DNA of 64,000 nucleotides from Micromussa lordhowensis (lineage: Eukaryota; Cnidaria; Anthozoa; Scleractinia; Lobophylliidae): NCBI GenBank assembly GCA_964020085.1, contig OZ026603.1, forward strand, positions 33,276,006 through 33,340,005. Direction: 5' to 3'. Shown piece by piece: positions 1 to 44,123 of the stretch. The notes under the pieces are model-generated. The model was not told the DNA's origin. It ran no database searches and was given only the letters and a program-made list of their open reading frames with translations. A program made the translations under genes and the position numbers. Every line of letters starts with the position of its first letter. Positions within the stretch are counted from its first letter, which is position 1.

Positions 1-1063
1 CTGCTTTACCGCCACCATGTTGGTTCGCCTCCTAGGGGCGCAAACATGGCGTCTGCATACAAAGCTCTAGAAATTTGGGTAAAATACTTCTCATAATAAC
101 GCGGCGATCAAAAACGGCACAGACTTAAATATATTCTTTAAGATATCAATTATCTATCATATTCCAGATTCTTGACTTTCATTTACTTTATTTCCTTAAT
201 AGTTACGATTTTTATTTTTGATGACAATTAACCAACAATATATGCAATACACATATTTTATGCGCTCACTTAAGTAGAGAAACAGGGATATACTTTCCTG
301 GAGAAAGTTATTGGAGATACAGCATGGCTTTGCTTTGGTCCAATAAGTTGTCTTTTCCCTTGAGAGTCTTCTGAGCTGATCAAAACTACCATGCCATGCC
401 ATGTCATAACATATAATTTTTGCGCAAGACCTCGGATCACTCGAAGCACAGCTTGTAAATGCAAGAGCCTGTGTGACTATAGTTGAGTTAGTTAGCTGAG
501 TGTATAGGTCATCTTGTGTATAGGTTATCTTGAGTGTAGAGTGTATAGGTTATCTTGTGGTGTTTTTATGTAATAAAGCTTGTTTTTGGGTGCTTAATGA
601 TTTTTGTTGTTGTTTTCTTTTGTTTGTTTGTTTTTTGTTTGTTTGCTTTCTATAGTTCCAATTAGTAGATTGGCTTAGCCTGTGACAGAGCCGACGGATG
701 TTTACATTGCCTCAATCATTTCTCCAATTTGTTATCTTATATAAAAGAAACACCATTCAGCTATTCAGTGGGACATGTAAAAACTGCTGCATGCTCATTG
801 AAGTGCCCTTAACTTATTTATTTTTTAGTTTTTTCATTTGAAAGTCTGCGTCAAAAAAGCAAATCCTCTGAAAAACATTTTCGTGCCTCTGAAACAGAAA
901 GCCAAGTCACGTACTCCTTAGCCTACGTCACATGTCCTCTACAACCGAGAGAAGACTAGTTAAGTTCTGGCGCTCTCTAACGCAACGCTACCCTCTCAGA
1001 GAGAGGGTCCAGAGACAATTGTCTGCCCATGCCGTCATGCGCAGTATGATTTGCTAGCTTCTT
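1..1063. other. Upstream intergenic stretch, no gene seen
   Basis: AT-rich DNA with short open frames only. Two ATGs near the left edge (positions 17 and 46) have good initiation contexts but open into frames of at most 17 codons. A T-rich run lies near 600-645. I see no exon with recognisable protein similarity. Confidence 0.5.
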
Positions 1064-1304
1064 AACTAAACGCATTCTCGTCCCCAGAGGCCGCGCCCCT
1101 TTTGGTGTTGCACCAAGAATCGCGACCTCTGGCTGGATCGATTTTTTGAGAATGCGCAGAGTATTTGTTTCGTATTCTCAGCCAATCAGATTTGTCAGAT
1201 TGGACGTGAAGCGCGGACGTCCGTTGTTGAACCGGTCCAGAGGTCGCGATTCTTGGTGCTGACCAAAAGGAGCGCGGCCTCTGGGAACGAGAATGAACTA
1301 AACG
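1064..1304. mobile_element. MITE with about 60-bp terminal inverted repeats and 9-bp target duplication
   Basis: The element (1073-1295) starts CATTCTCG and ends CGAGAATG. Its two arms, rich in CCAGAGGCCGCGC and AATCGCGACCTCTGG, are inverted copies of about 60 bp. It is flanked on both sides by the direct repeat AACTAAACG (1064-1072 and 1296-1304), which reads as a 9-bp target-site duplication. It has no coding capacity. A 9-bp duplication with long inverted ends fits a non-autonomous Mutator-like element; that family assignment is inference. Confidence 0.8.
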
Positions 1305-2221
1305 TTTTTTTATCGGGAACTAGCGTTGTCCTGTTGATGAACCATTTCTTGGAATGTTTTCGATGTATCGAGATTTAGCTTGGCAGTGAGGCTTAGAGGA
1401 CAAAGGAAACAAGGGACATTGATTGACATGTTTATTCATTTCTTTTGTTTTTGTCCTCTAGGCCTCGCTATCGAGCTGAATTTTAATATATCGAACGTGG
1501 CCTATTGATCGGGACCGTTTTGTCTTTATCGATATGATGAACGTCACAAGTGCTACCTGAATTTTCCTTTCGTTTGACAAGTGACGGTTGTTAGTCTTTA
1601 ATGCAAGTCTTTTTTTGCTTGAGGAGATTCGCCGCTTGGCACATGAAGACGTTTGCTCTTTTCTTGGTTAGTTTTCAAAAAAAGCTCTCTCATTTCGATT
1701 GTCTCTAGTTTCAGTTTACAATAACGGCAACAACACACGGTCTTTGATTTTTCCTCACCACATTGATTCCACAGTATGCTTCTAAATCGTTTCCTAGTTT
1801 TGATTTCCCCTTCAAATTGGAAATAACAGCTCTTGCATTTCCCAAACTATTCCACAAACTTTACAGCCCTCTGTATTTGGCTTGACAATTCGTTTTGGCG
1901 TTGCACCTTCGATCGCTTTCCAGACAGTTTTCGCTAGCTAAGATATATTGTGATTGGTTTACCGTGTCCATGAATCCTCTCTCTCCGAGCCGGGAGCTTA
2001 GCGTTGCGTGACAACTGGACTAGTGGTGTGCCAAAATGGAGGCTAATTTGAGCGTAAATTGTGGAAAGGATTTTTTCGGTTAACTTACTTTATTGATGTG
2101 GCTTTGAAAATAAGAAAGAAAAATTTTGTGGCCTCTTTAATCCAATTTAAGTCAAGGCCCTCTTCCGAACTGAAAGGAAAGAGAAGTGACCTGGACTCCA
2201 GCGATCGAAAGACTCGGATTC
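1305..2221. other. Intergenic stretch, no gene seen
   Basis: No supported exon or RNA gene. Around 1483-1504 there is a short match (ATATATCGAACGTGGCC) to the arms of the inverted repeat at 3094-3290, so part of this stretch is probably old repeat DNA. Confidence 0.4.
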
Positions 2222-2615
2222 AACTCCTTCTTAGCCTGTTCCAGGCTCTCGGTAGTTGGGAGGACTAAGGCGAGGAGCAGCGGGAGAGCCTGTAAGACTT
2301 TCTTCAACGGCCCTCTTCTGGTATAGCAGGAGCTGCTATTGGTCAATTTTGACAGTACTGTCAACACTCCGGCGGTTACCTCATATCTTGTCAATTCCAA
2401 GTTTACCATCTTGCATTTCCATTCTCCAAGAGCTTGATAGCCAGTACTGTCAAAATTGACCAATAGCAGTCCTGCTATACCAGAAGAGGGTCGTTAAAGA
2501 AAGTCTTACTAACAGGCTCTCCCGCCGCTCCTCGCCTTAGTCCTCCCTCGTTTTTTTCTCGCTCGTTTTCGCTCGTCCCCACTACCGAGAGCCTGGAACA
2601 GGCTAACTCCTTCTT
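2222..2615. mobile_element. Foldback DNA element with 11-bp target duplication
   Basis: The element (2233-2604) begins AGCCTGTTCCAGGCTCTCGG and ends with its exact reverse complement. Inner segments are also inverted copies, including a tract containing GACAGTACTGTCAA near 2350-2370 and 2443-2460, so the whole unit can fold back. It is bounded by the direct repeat AACTCCTTCTT at 2222-2232 and 2605-2615. No transposase is encoded. Open frames inside it are repeat sequence, not genes. A related, more diverged copy lies at 58882-59023. Confidence 0.85.
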
Positions 2616-3093
2616 GCCAGGCCGGGTTGTCGTGTTGTGTTTTTGACGAGTCACTTTACTCTCACCCTCGCTCAGGACTACTGAGGGGCGACCATTTCGC
2701 ACTACGGGAGTGGTAACATTCGCTCACTAAGGTTGTTTACCATTTACCCAAAAAATCCGAAAATTTCGGATGGAATGTTAATGAAAAGATGAATTTTGTC
2801 TCCCCGAACGGACATTTTCTCGGGAAAACGGGATTTCTTGAAAGGTAGACCAAAATTGAGCGTTCCATTTGCTAGTTTTTACTAGTTCCAGGCCTTTTGG
2901 TTTGGCTGATTCTATCTTCCGGGGAAAAAGTCGTGGAAATGGAACGAATGATCCCCGTGGAAATTTCCATTCGGGATTTGACGCGTCCCATTTACTACAA
3001 CTGTCGACGAACCGGTTTTTCTGAGTAAACAACCTAAGTCGCATCGAACAATAAGGGAAACTCCCAGGAATTCCCAAATCTTTCCTCTGGCTA
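2616..3093. other. Intergenic stretch with an unsupported minus-strand open frame
   Basis: A 144-codon minus-strand open frame spans 2778-3212 and runs into the inverted repeat at 3094-3290. Its predicted product resembles no family I recognise and shows no domain, signal peptide or membrane segment. I treat this stretch as repeat-derived non-coding DNA. Confidence 0.4.
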
Positions 3094-3290
3094 GGCCACG
3101 TACGTTCGATATATCTACATTCTAACATGGCTCCGAGGCTTTCAGGACAAATTTCCATATATTTGGTGGTGTTTTCTGTGTATTCAAGTCTCTTCTGAGA
3201 ATTGAGAGGCAAAAGGAACTTTAAAAATTTTCAATTTAAACCCTAAAGCCTCGGAGCCATGTTAGAATATTGATATATCGAACGTGGCCT
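3094..3290. mobile_element. Inverted-repeat element with about 50-bp arms
   Basis: The left arm (3094-3147) and right arm (3241-3290) are inverted copies sharing GCCTCGGAGCCATGTTAGAA and ATATATCGAACGTGGCC, with about 90 bp between them. This is the arrangement of a small non-autonomous DNA transposon. I could not fix a target-site duplication. Confidence 0.6.
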
Positions 3291-5305
3291 ATTCATGGAT
3301 ATTGTGCAACTACAATTTATGGAAAAAAAGTGTCTCTGGATTCTAACAAATATTGTCAGTTTTCGCCTTATGTGACTTTGTGTGTTTAAAATTTTCCAGA
3401 GTTTACCATTGTATACTTTTGTATGACGAATACAACCAGGTTTCGATGGAAGTTTAGTGAAGAAATCATAATCATTGCTTCAGGCTAACGGCACTTACGA
3501 CAATACTGTGACCTCAGTCAATCATTTTTCTTCGCACATCGCCAAATATGGTCAACGAGTTCCCGTTTTATTGACTTTGATAGCGTTGAAGTAATTTTGT
3601 TGCCATATTTCAGGTAATAAGGGCAAGTTTTTGCAGAAGTGTTATTAGAATCCAACATACTGCGGCTAATCTTAGCATCGGGCTTTATTCTCGGCCTCGA
3701 TATTCTTGTAAAATATATTCTTATAGGAAAAAGTCTATTGGGAGGAACTTTTGCTAAATATAAAACTAAACATCTTTAATATAAAGTAACCAAAAATAGC
3801 CATTTGATGGACTGGAGAAAGGACGTAGGTAAGAATTCATATGAACTGATTGTTTTATTTTCCGTGAAACGTGATCTAGAACTTCATCAACTGCTCGGTC
3901 GACAAGAAAAGTCTTAATCTCTGATGTAACTACCTACAATCATCACAATCATCACCTCAAAATTACCACATGGAAATCAGAGTTGTTTATTTACAAGCAG
4001 AATGACTATGCGATATTTTAACTTTGGAGATCTGAATTCGCTTGACAATATTTTACAAGTGAATTTACAAAGTAGCCAAGAGGCACTTATTTACAAACCT
4101 CAATACTGTAAATTATTTATTCCCTTATCATCAGTTGTTAAAAATTTCATTTGTCTCTTAAAGCTGAAACTGTTTTTTTTTTTCTGGGGAGACATCTCTT
4201 TATGCTTTTCTTTTCCAAAACACAATTCATACATTTGTTGTCTATCCTAAAATAGACATCCGGCATTGCTGCGACAAGGTCAACAAGATCGGGCGAAATA
4301 TTATTTTGAGTAGAAATATGGGCAAAAGACTCGATCTTTTTACGAACAACTCCAGCTTTGATGATCGTTTAATAATTCGTTTTACACATCATTTTACTCT
4401 GGGCAAAGACAAACCAAACACACAAATGACTTGAGATCAAAGCGCGAAAATCACGCGAGATCAGCGATTTCACTTCCGGTTAGTCCAGTTGACGTAAAGG
4501 AAGTCGCGCGTCAATGAAAGGAAAGTGCTTTTCCTTGTTTTACAACTCATTTTGTTCATAAGCCAGTTTAAAGTAGTAAACTAAAGTTCTTGACCACAGA
4601 GTAGTGTTGAATTTCAATGTCGCTATTTCTGGCTTTAATTAGACGTTACGTATGACGACTGGTGACTGGTATAGAGATGACAAGCAAGTCAATAACTTGC
4701 TGGCTGTGTTGATGATTTTTCAATGACAAACACTTCCTCGTGAAGATTTCTACGACCATTAAATGCCTTTGTGATTAGTCACTGCCAAATATTCACCAGA
4801 ACTGCTGAAGTACAAAATTTTTGAATTTGAAATGTGTACAACATAGTACAACCGAATATATTTGCAAATTAAATTAACCGGAAATGAAGCCAAGAGGATC
4901 GCGGAAGGAAGCCATGTCTCATTCGTTCTAACATGTGATTGGTCAGTCGTTAGTCACTCCACTTGTTTATAGTTCGGGCGCATGCGTCAATCTTATTGAA
5001 AGCTTCCTCTTGTCTTCAAGTTTTGTATTTTTGCAGCAAATTATTTTAGTTGTTCAGGAACTTGTAGGGTCTTGGTTTCCTTTGATAGTAAACATTTGGT
5101 CAGTGCCATGAGACAGAGAAATGATATTTCGTCTATTGCTTGAGTTTCAGCGAATGGAAACGCTTTGTTAATTTATCGCAGGAAATTTGTCGCACCTGTA
5201 CTTCTTCGAACTTTTCACAGCAATGTTCACCTACGTAGTGTTTGTATGTTTTGCAAGACAGCGATCCAAGAAACGCCATGAAGAAAGAATTTCCTCCTAA
5301 AAACA
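3291..5305. other. FRY upstream region and probable 5' UTR
   Basis: No coding exon is supported. The stretch just before the FRY start codon (about 5000-5305) probably holds the promoter and 5' leader, but no TATA box or initiator could be assigned. A pyrimidine-rich CAG at about 5028-5036 could be an acceptor of a non-coding leader exon; this is a guess. Confidence 0.35.

Positions 5306-5319
<14 letters not shown>
5278..5319 (+). promoter_or_regulatory. Possible upstream ORF overlapping the FRY start codon
   Basis: An ATG at 5278 (G at -3) opens a 13-codon frame that ends at the TGA 5317-5319, past the main FRY ATG at 5306 and in another reading frame. If the leader includes this ATG it could reduce initiation at 5306, which itself has A at -3 and G at +4. 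Whether it is transcribed cannot be seen from sequence. Confidence 0.4.
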
Positions 5320-37569
<32,250 letters not shown>

Positions 37570-38787
37570 CTTGAATTCTGACGGGTTCTTTGTCCGAGAT
37601 AGGTTATAAAGACTGCAGTGTCTTTTTTTTCTCGGATATTGTCCAAGCCCAGTTTTCGGCAGTAGTACCCAAGCTTCTAAAGCTCCTCTGTCTGCCAGGA
37701 GCTTGAAAAACCTGGGTACTAGCGCAACATTTGTTACTGTCTGGCTGAAAACAACAATGACATTTACAACTTTTTATTCACCCGAAGCTTGAACTAACGG
37801 TTATTTTTCTTTCTGTCCTGCTTTCCAAAAGATTGTTTAGAAGATATTTCAATTCTGGTGTAACACAGAGATACGTACAATGAAATAATGTGTCAAGCCA
37901 TTTTGTAAGGGTACTAGAAATGGGAAGAAATAAGCCTTCTGTATTGACTAATAGATGTAGAGGACGCAATTCAGTATTATTAAGGGTGTACGTTTTTTGC
38001 AGTCAAGAGATAACATTTGCAGAAGATTATTAACCGCGCGCCTTGTTTAAAGATAATAACGAGAGCACGGAGCGTTTTAATGGAAGGTGTTTTGTGGATC
38101 ATTATTTAGATTGTGTATTTATTATGCCTGGCCTTTAAGCGGTATTGAGGAGGTCATTTGTCGTAATAGGTTAAGTTGTTAACCATTAAATCCGAGCAGT
38201 GAGCAAATCAATTTTTTCAGACCCACTGTCGCCGGTGATTGCCATTGAATTTCTCTTCACCTTTTCCGAAATTTTCTATAGTTCTTCTTGGGAGAATTTA
38301 ATTTGTACCAACTTGAATTTGTTACATAGGGTAACTGAATTGCGAAAAAGATCAACAAGAATCGCTTTGATACGCTTGAAGTAGTGAAGTTATTTAAATT
38401 ATTTTAATGTGGTCTTTATTTTATCATAACGAGACAAAAAAAATGAATTAAAGGTGAAACTGAAGTTACACTGATGACTAAATAACATATCTGACTCGTC
38501 CCCAGTCCTTAACACAGCTTCATACAGCGCGCGGCATGGGGCAGGTGGTCGGGTGGTATTTGTGTATCAAGGCGACTGAGTCTGACAGGGTGAAGTGTAG
38601 ATCGTTTTCACTGTCACGCAATAAAAAATAAATCGAAAACCATTCAGTGGATAAAGTCAAGAAATTGTGATCTTATTGGAACTAAATAAAGAAGACACTT
38701 CTCCAAGTTTTAGGTCTGCGCGTTGTCCCAAACCGCAGATATTCGTCGAAATGTTTCGCAGAAATTTACAGAGCTCAGTATGGAAAC
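37570..38787 (+). other. fry 3' UTR and downstream intergenic DNA
   Basis: No coding exon was recognised. Candidate poly(A) signals are ATTAAA at 38185-38190 and 38447-38452, and AATAAA at 38620-38625 and 38685-38690; which is used cannot be told. An imperfect hairpin lies at 37664-37720 (AGTACCCA pairing with TGGGTACT, and AAGCTCCT with AGGAGCTT), inside the likely 3' UTR. Confidence 0.5.
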
Positions 38788-40740
38788 GCCATAATAATAA
38801 ATAGGTGCTTATAGGGCGCATTTCTAACCTCGATGCGCCTAACAACAAATAATTCATTAAAAAATAATTAACAGTAATGTTTTTGAAACAAAAATGTTTT
38901 AAGCCTAGTTTTAAATGTTTCTACTGTCTCTGCCCTTTAAATATATTCGGGAATTGAGTTCCATAACTTCGGCGCAGTTGCTGAAAAAGCGCGTCCACCA
39001 TAAAAGTTGGATTTGATAGAAGGGTGCATAGTAGTGAACGAGTTGATGATCTCAGTGTTCTTAGTGAGTGATATTCTTGTATAATAGGTTCTAAATAACT
39101 GGTAGATTGCCCATTTAAGATCTTATACGTTATAAGTAAAATTTTAAAGTTAATTCTTGCTTCGACTGGCAGCCAATGCAGATTCTTTAAAATAGGGGTT
39201 ATATGGTCAGTGCTTCGTGTTCTAGATATCATTCGAGCAGCGATATTCTGGATTCTCTGTAGTTTGTCCCTTTGATACTTCGGTATCCCATATAAAACGC
39301 TATTACAATAGTCTAGTCTGGAAATTACAAGGGAGTTGACTAGCATCTTCAACCCATCATACGGAAGGTATCTACGGATGCGTCCAATAGATCTTATAGC
39401 AAAACTGGCTTTTTTGCATGTTTCGTTGATATGGTCATTAAAAAGTAGATTTTTATCCATTACAATGCCTAAGTTCTTAGCTTTTGCTTTGATTCCTATT
39501 GTGCTATTAGCCAACGTTAAAGTCTCCGGTTGCTTCTTAAAACGGGAGGTGAAATACAGTATTTTAGTTTTACCAGGATTGCTCTTCAACATGTTCTTAG
39601 TGTTCCGTGCAAAAACATCATTTACGCATGCTTGTAGGATTCTGACAAGAATCAACAGAATCCTCAGGATCTTTAATAGCGATTTAGATTTGAGTATCGT
39701 CAGCGTAGAACATACAATTTAAATCATGAGTTAGTATAACATCTTGAAGAGGTGCCAAGTAGAGAGTAAAAAGTAATGGGCCAAGTATCGAGTCCTGAGG
39801 CACTCCATATTCTAAGCATCGCGGTGAGGATGTAGAATCACTGATGGTTACTTGCTGGAAACGATCAAGTAAGTACGAAGAGAACCATTGAAGAACAATT
39901 CCAGTGGAGTTGAAGTATGTTCGAAGTCTCGTGAGCAGAAGATGGTGGTCTATGGTATCGAAAGCTGCTGATAAATCTAGCAGAACCAGGATTACTTCGC
40001 CTTGAGAGTCAAGTGTCCTGAGAATATCATTACTAACTCTGAGTACTGCAAACTCTGTTGAGGGGTGTTTCCTGTATGCAGATTGTAAGGAAGGAAATAA
40101 TCCATGGCAGTTCATGTAATTGTGAACTTGAATGGCAACTGACTTTTCAATTACCTTCGAGAGAAATGGAATATTGGCTATAGGTCCGGCTATAATTGAC
40201 AAACGGATCAGGCTCAAGATCAGGTTTCTTCAGTTTCGGGCGAACCAGTGAAGTTTTCAAAGAAGTAGGGAAAACTCCAGTTGCAATAGATTGTCTGACG
40301 ATTCTACTGATGAAAGGAATAATAAATTTATGTTGCCTTTAACGATATGTGTCGGAATCGGATCAAGAGCGCAAGTCTTGTTTGAGAATGATGTTATAAT
40401 GTCTTTAAACATTCTTGTTTGATGGTGGAATGAATTCAGAAAACTCACAGTGAATATTTCTTTTTTCCGTATTATGGAATGACTGAGTGTTATCAGAAGA
40501 ATCAGATAGTTCCTTACGTATGTCTCTTATCTTGTTTATAAAAAAGTCATTAAAATCTTCAGTAAGTTGTTCAAGGGAGTCGTAAGTAAGTAATACAGTG
40601 TTTTTTATCATAAAGAAACCATCAATAAGTCCGAAGAGCTGATTTCGATTGGTATGTTCAATCTTGGATTTATAGAAGTACGCCTTTGTTGTTTCAATCA
40701 AGGAATTATATTCAGTACATTGGTGCACATCAGATGTGCA
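38788..40740 (-). mobile_element. CR1/L2-like non-LTR retrotransposon, 5'-truncated and broken
   Basis: Minus-strand fragments of one reverse transcriptase lie at about 40728-40257 (region before the RT), 40217-39684 (RT core) and 39655-38921 (thumb and C-terminus). Visible motifs are LLDLSAAFDTIDHHLLL, YGVPQDSILGPLLF, the catalytic FYADD, LGIVMDKNLLFNDHI, LQRIQNIAARMI and LHWLPVEARINFKILL, which are typical of the CR1/L2/Rex1 group. Frameshifts or stops separate the pieces, another shift lies near 39000, and the endonuclease is missing. The 3' end shows the TTATTATTAT-type tail on the minus strand (about 38791-38803). It is a dead 5'-truncated copy. Confidence 0.9.
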
Positions 40741-40743
40741 CCA
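40721..40743. repeat. 10-bp perfect inverted repeat at the retroelement truncation point
   Basis: TGGTGCACAT and ATGTGCACCA flank CAG, exactly where similarity to the retrotransposon stops. It may be a pre-existing palindrome at the insertion site or a junction product. Confidence 0.6.
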
Positions 40744-40902
40744 ACAAGGCGGCCGGAAAATAGTGTAAACATTTGGAACTTACATTGGCTCAGTATAGGC
40801 GACTGACTATCTGTACTTAACAAACAAGCATTTACATGAGCACTTTTCCCAATGCTCTAACTTCTAAAAAGGCTACAAATCATGAGACAAATACGATCGT
40901 AG

Positions 40903-40935
<33 letters not shown>

Positions 40936-41040
40936 CAAAATGCTCTGGTTTCCAAACAAAACACGCTATCGAGCTGTAAAATTGTAAACAGATATAAATA
41001 TTAAAACTGGGTGTGTCACCAGGTGGGTACATTTAAAAAA

Positions 41041-42034
41041 TATTTGAAAATACAAATTAGGTTACACTGGTGGATTAAAAACGTTTCTGAAACTTGACTC
41101 CATGGTTCACCACCGGGAAGACGGAAGACTAATCACCACCGTGTACCGGAAACTTACCCACACTGATCGCTATTTGTCTTTTTCATCGCACCATCCCAGT
41201 ATGCACAAGCGAGCTGTAGTTAAGTCATTGATGGATCGGGCCGCAAAAATCCCCTCAACAAAGTCCGATCAAACTAAGGAAAAACAACGAGTGATAGCAA
41301 CATTACAGTCCAATGGATACCCCAAGCGCTTCATCTTGGATGCCAGCAAGCCTAAATCACCGTTGAAAGATCAGTAACCACCGTTGCAGAATCTCAACGG
41401 GGGTACAGCACAATTCCATACGTTAGCGGGACCTCTGAGCCAATAAAGAGAATTTTGGAAAACCACGGCATCAAAGTGGCATTTAAACCCTATCAGACAA
41501 TAAGCCAGATGTTTCCAAAACCGAAAGACCAAATGGACAAAGAAGAAACTCGTGATCCCGTTTACGACATTCCTTGCGCTGGCTGCAGCAAGAGTTACGT
41601 TGGTGAATAACAAGAAACGGCGAGCACCAAAAGGCTGTCGCGCGGCGACAAGGTGAAAAAAGAAAAAGGCCCCATGATAAAAACAAATCACGACATCGCA
41701 TGGGAGGAGGCCACAATTCTCAGGACTAATAATAATTGGCACCAAAGGAAGATTCTCGAGGCCTGGGAGATTAATTGCGCCAAAGACCCACTCAACCGAG
41801 ACGACGGGGCGTTACTTCCCAAGGAGTATTTACACTTGACTCTGGCTAAATGACACACATCTTGAATTTAAATCAGCGTCTTGTTTATATCTGCGCTCTT
41901 TGTGTAGTTTTTTCTTTCACTTCCCCCTGAAGAAGGTCCGTGATTGCGACCGAAACGTCGGGAACATTTTTACTGTAAATAGTTTCAGAAACGTTTCTAA
42001 TCCACCAGTGTAACCTAATTTGCATTTTCAAATA
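41041..42034 (+). mobile_element. Penelope-like element remnant with 53-bp inverted ends
   Basis: Decayed coding pieces at 41102-41377, about 41370-41610 and 41653-41853 carry VYRKLTHTDRYLSF (after the RT core), IKRILENHGIKVAF, a VYDIPCAGCSKSYVGE motif like the start of a GIY-YIG endonuclease, and WHQRKILEAWEI. This order is that of Penelope-like retroelements with a C-terminal GIY-YIG nuclease. A frameshift near 41370 and a TAA right after YVGE break the frame, and the catalytic RT core is absent. The copy is bounded by inverted repeats 41041-41093 and 41982-42034 (51 of 53 positions match by eye). Confidence 0.85.
41921..41966 (+). ncRNA. Hammerhead-ribozyme-like motif in the Penelope-like remnant
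   Basis: CTGAAGA (41927-41933) and GAAA (41952-41955) match the two hammerhead core strands. Stem II is GGTC/GACC (41935-41938 with 41948-41951). Stem III is a minimal ACGT (41955-41958) followed by C41959 as the cleavage residue. Stem I pairs CCC (41924-41926) with GGG (41960-41962), then TT with AA after a bulge. Hammerheads with very short stem III are known from Penelope-like elements. An extra A at 41934 between the core and stem II departs from consensus, so activity is doubtful. Confidence 0.5.
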
Positions 42035-43986
42035 CTTTTTCGATATAAATATATCGTCTCTTATGCCTCATGAGGATAAAAACTATGATGGGTCTTTAGT
42101 TTTGGATTTTAGAAAGCGGTGACGTCACGTGAAAATGATCTATAAAACGAATAATTCACAATTTGACCACGAGGAGCTTGAGTTTCCTGTCAGCAAATTT
42201 TCAACGAATCGATTGCATGCTATCTGATTTCTCCATTTTTTCACAAGTAAGTTTGACAGAATATCAACACAACTATGATTGGACGAAAAATTAGGCGCGG
42301 CGCGAATGATCTCGCCGATGTAAGAAGCACGGAAGACACAATACCCCTAGCGTGAGGCTTAGCAAACCCTGCTGTCTTAGAGCGAGGCTCTGTCACGTTA
42401 TGACGCACCTTGGGTCAAATAACCAACCTCAAAGCGAGATTATAGTTTAGCCTTTCGACTGAATCCAACCGACCTGTGAGATGAAAAAGGTGAGAATCAC
42501 ATTAAATAAAGGAGCAGGGCTTACTAGATAAAAATCTTCCACGCTCAAGCGATGTTTTAATTTAAATTTAACAAGAAGTCCGAATTGGTAATTCAGAATT
42601 CATTTAAAAAGATTGAATGGAGCAGTTATGCTAAAACAACAAGTATTTCATCGACTGCCAACAAGCCAATGAGATTGTTGAAAAACTTTTGGTTCCTAGC
42701 TAAACGTGATTCTCGGAAAACGGCAATATTTACAGGTGATTCTGTGTTGTACTTTGCAAAGTTCGGGCTAAAAACAAACAATCACACGGTTGTTGATAAC
42801 GCGGTATGTCCCTCCTTTCAAATTGCGATATAGCTCATTTCCTTTGCGTCATAATAGAAATAACTGCATAATAATAGAAGAGCCTCAAACATCAACAATG
42901 GTTTCGTGAACGCAAATTTCAGAACCAAGTCACATAGCATACGGCGGACTATTCTTTGAAGGTATAGAAATTTCCTTAATATTTATTTCAAGTCATATCA
43001 TTGCCAATCATTTGTTCACAATTTACTAAGGCTTCGATTTAATGACAATTTGTGAACGGTCTTCATATAGTTCTTATTGTAGAGAGCTCGAAGTGACCTC
43101 GTAAGTATTTGGGGTGTAAATCATGTAAATTTAAGATATAAAAGAGCAGCTCGTGTCTATATCGACTTAGTTTTTCTTAGTCAGTTTGTTACACCTTGCA
43201 AAGCCGAGAGGGGTCTAAGATATGGGTCAAACAACGATGAAGTCCACGAAGTGTTCCAACCACTCGGCGTTGCAGCCTAATATTATCTCGAGTGTCTCGG
43301 TTTGTCAATATGCAACCTACAAAAATGATTGCACAATAACTGATGAGTTACGGCTGGGTTAAAAAGAAAGAGTCCGTATTGTTGTTTCATGTTGCGCTGG
43401 GTCTTAAATGGCTAGCGTTAAGAACATAACCCTGGAGCGATATCTCCTGAAAAATAAGCATGTGTCAAGGCAGATATGGGGGCAAATATCGGCTCATAAC
43501 GACGCCCTCTTTGCGAAAACAGCCGTCCTTCTTCGCTCCCGGCCCGTCGACGGCTGTTTTCGCAGGCTATCTGAATGTTTAATCAGGAAACGTTTGAAAG
43601 AACGTGACCGTTCCGAAAACTTTTTGTTGAAAACCGGAAGACGTAGTTAAAGCTGCGTCATATCCAGGTTTGATGACGAGGTGGAGCTTTTGATGGCCTT
43701 TGTTACAGCCGCCCTCCCCGGAAGAAGAAATCACGTGACAGATGAGATGGGAGAGAGCGTGCTTTCCGATTCAGTTTTTTTTAGGGATGGTAGCTGTAAC
43801 ACAGAGTAGTACCGCCAGTCTCTTCAACTTAAATTCCATCACTTCCTTCCTTCACTCGTCCCCGCTGATAACAATTGTTGAAAATATAGAATCAACGTTC
43901 CACCCTCAGCTTCATTTAAATGCTTTCTTCAGTAAACGTAATTTGAAGCCGCTGTAGAAGAAATAAACGGTTTAGAATGCTATCCA
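42035..43986. other. Intergenic stretch upstream of the TRP-SPRY gene
   Basis: No supported exon. A foldback unit around 43517-43564 shares GAAAACAGCCGTCCTT with the MITE at 53003-53108. Short open frames, the longest about 82 codons, resemble nothing known. The promoter and 5' leader of the TRP-SPRY gene probably begin within the last few hundred bases. Confidence 0.4.
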
Positions 43987-44123
43987 GTGACTACTAATGG
44001 AGACTTGAATTTCGTTCAGATGTTTGCGGAGATAGTAGAATATAATAGTAGAAGAAGTAGTAGTAAACTTTATAATGGTGAATGCAGCTCAGTTAAGTTT
44101 CATCGTCGTACCACAGGTGTGCA

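Noticed and set aside
2778..3212. Minus-strand 144-codon open frame as a gene
   Set aside because: It overlaps inverted-repeat DNA and resembles no known protein. It has no start context, domain or splice evidence.
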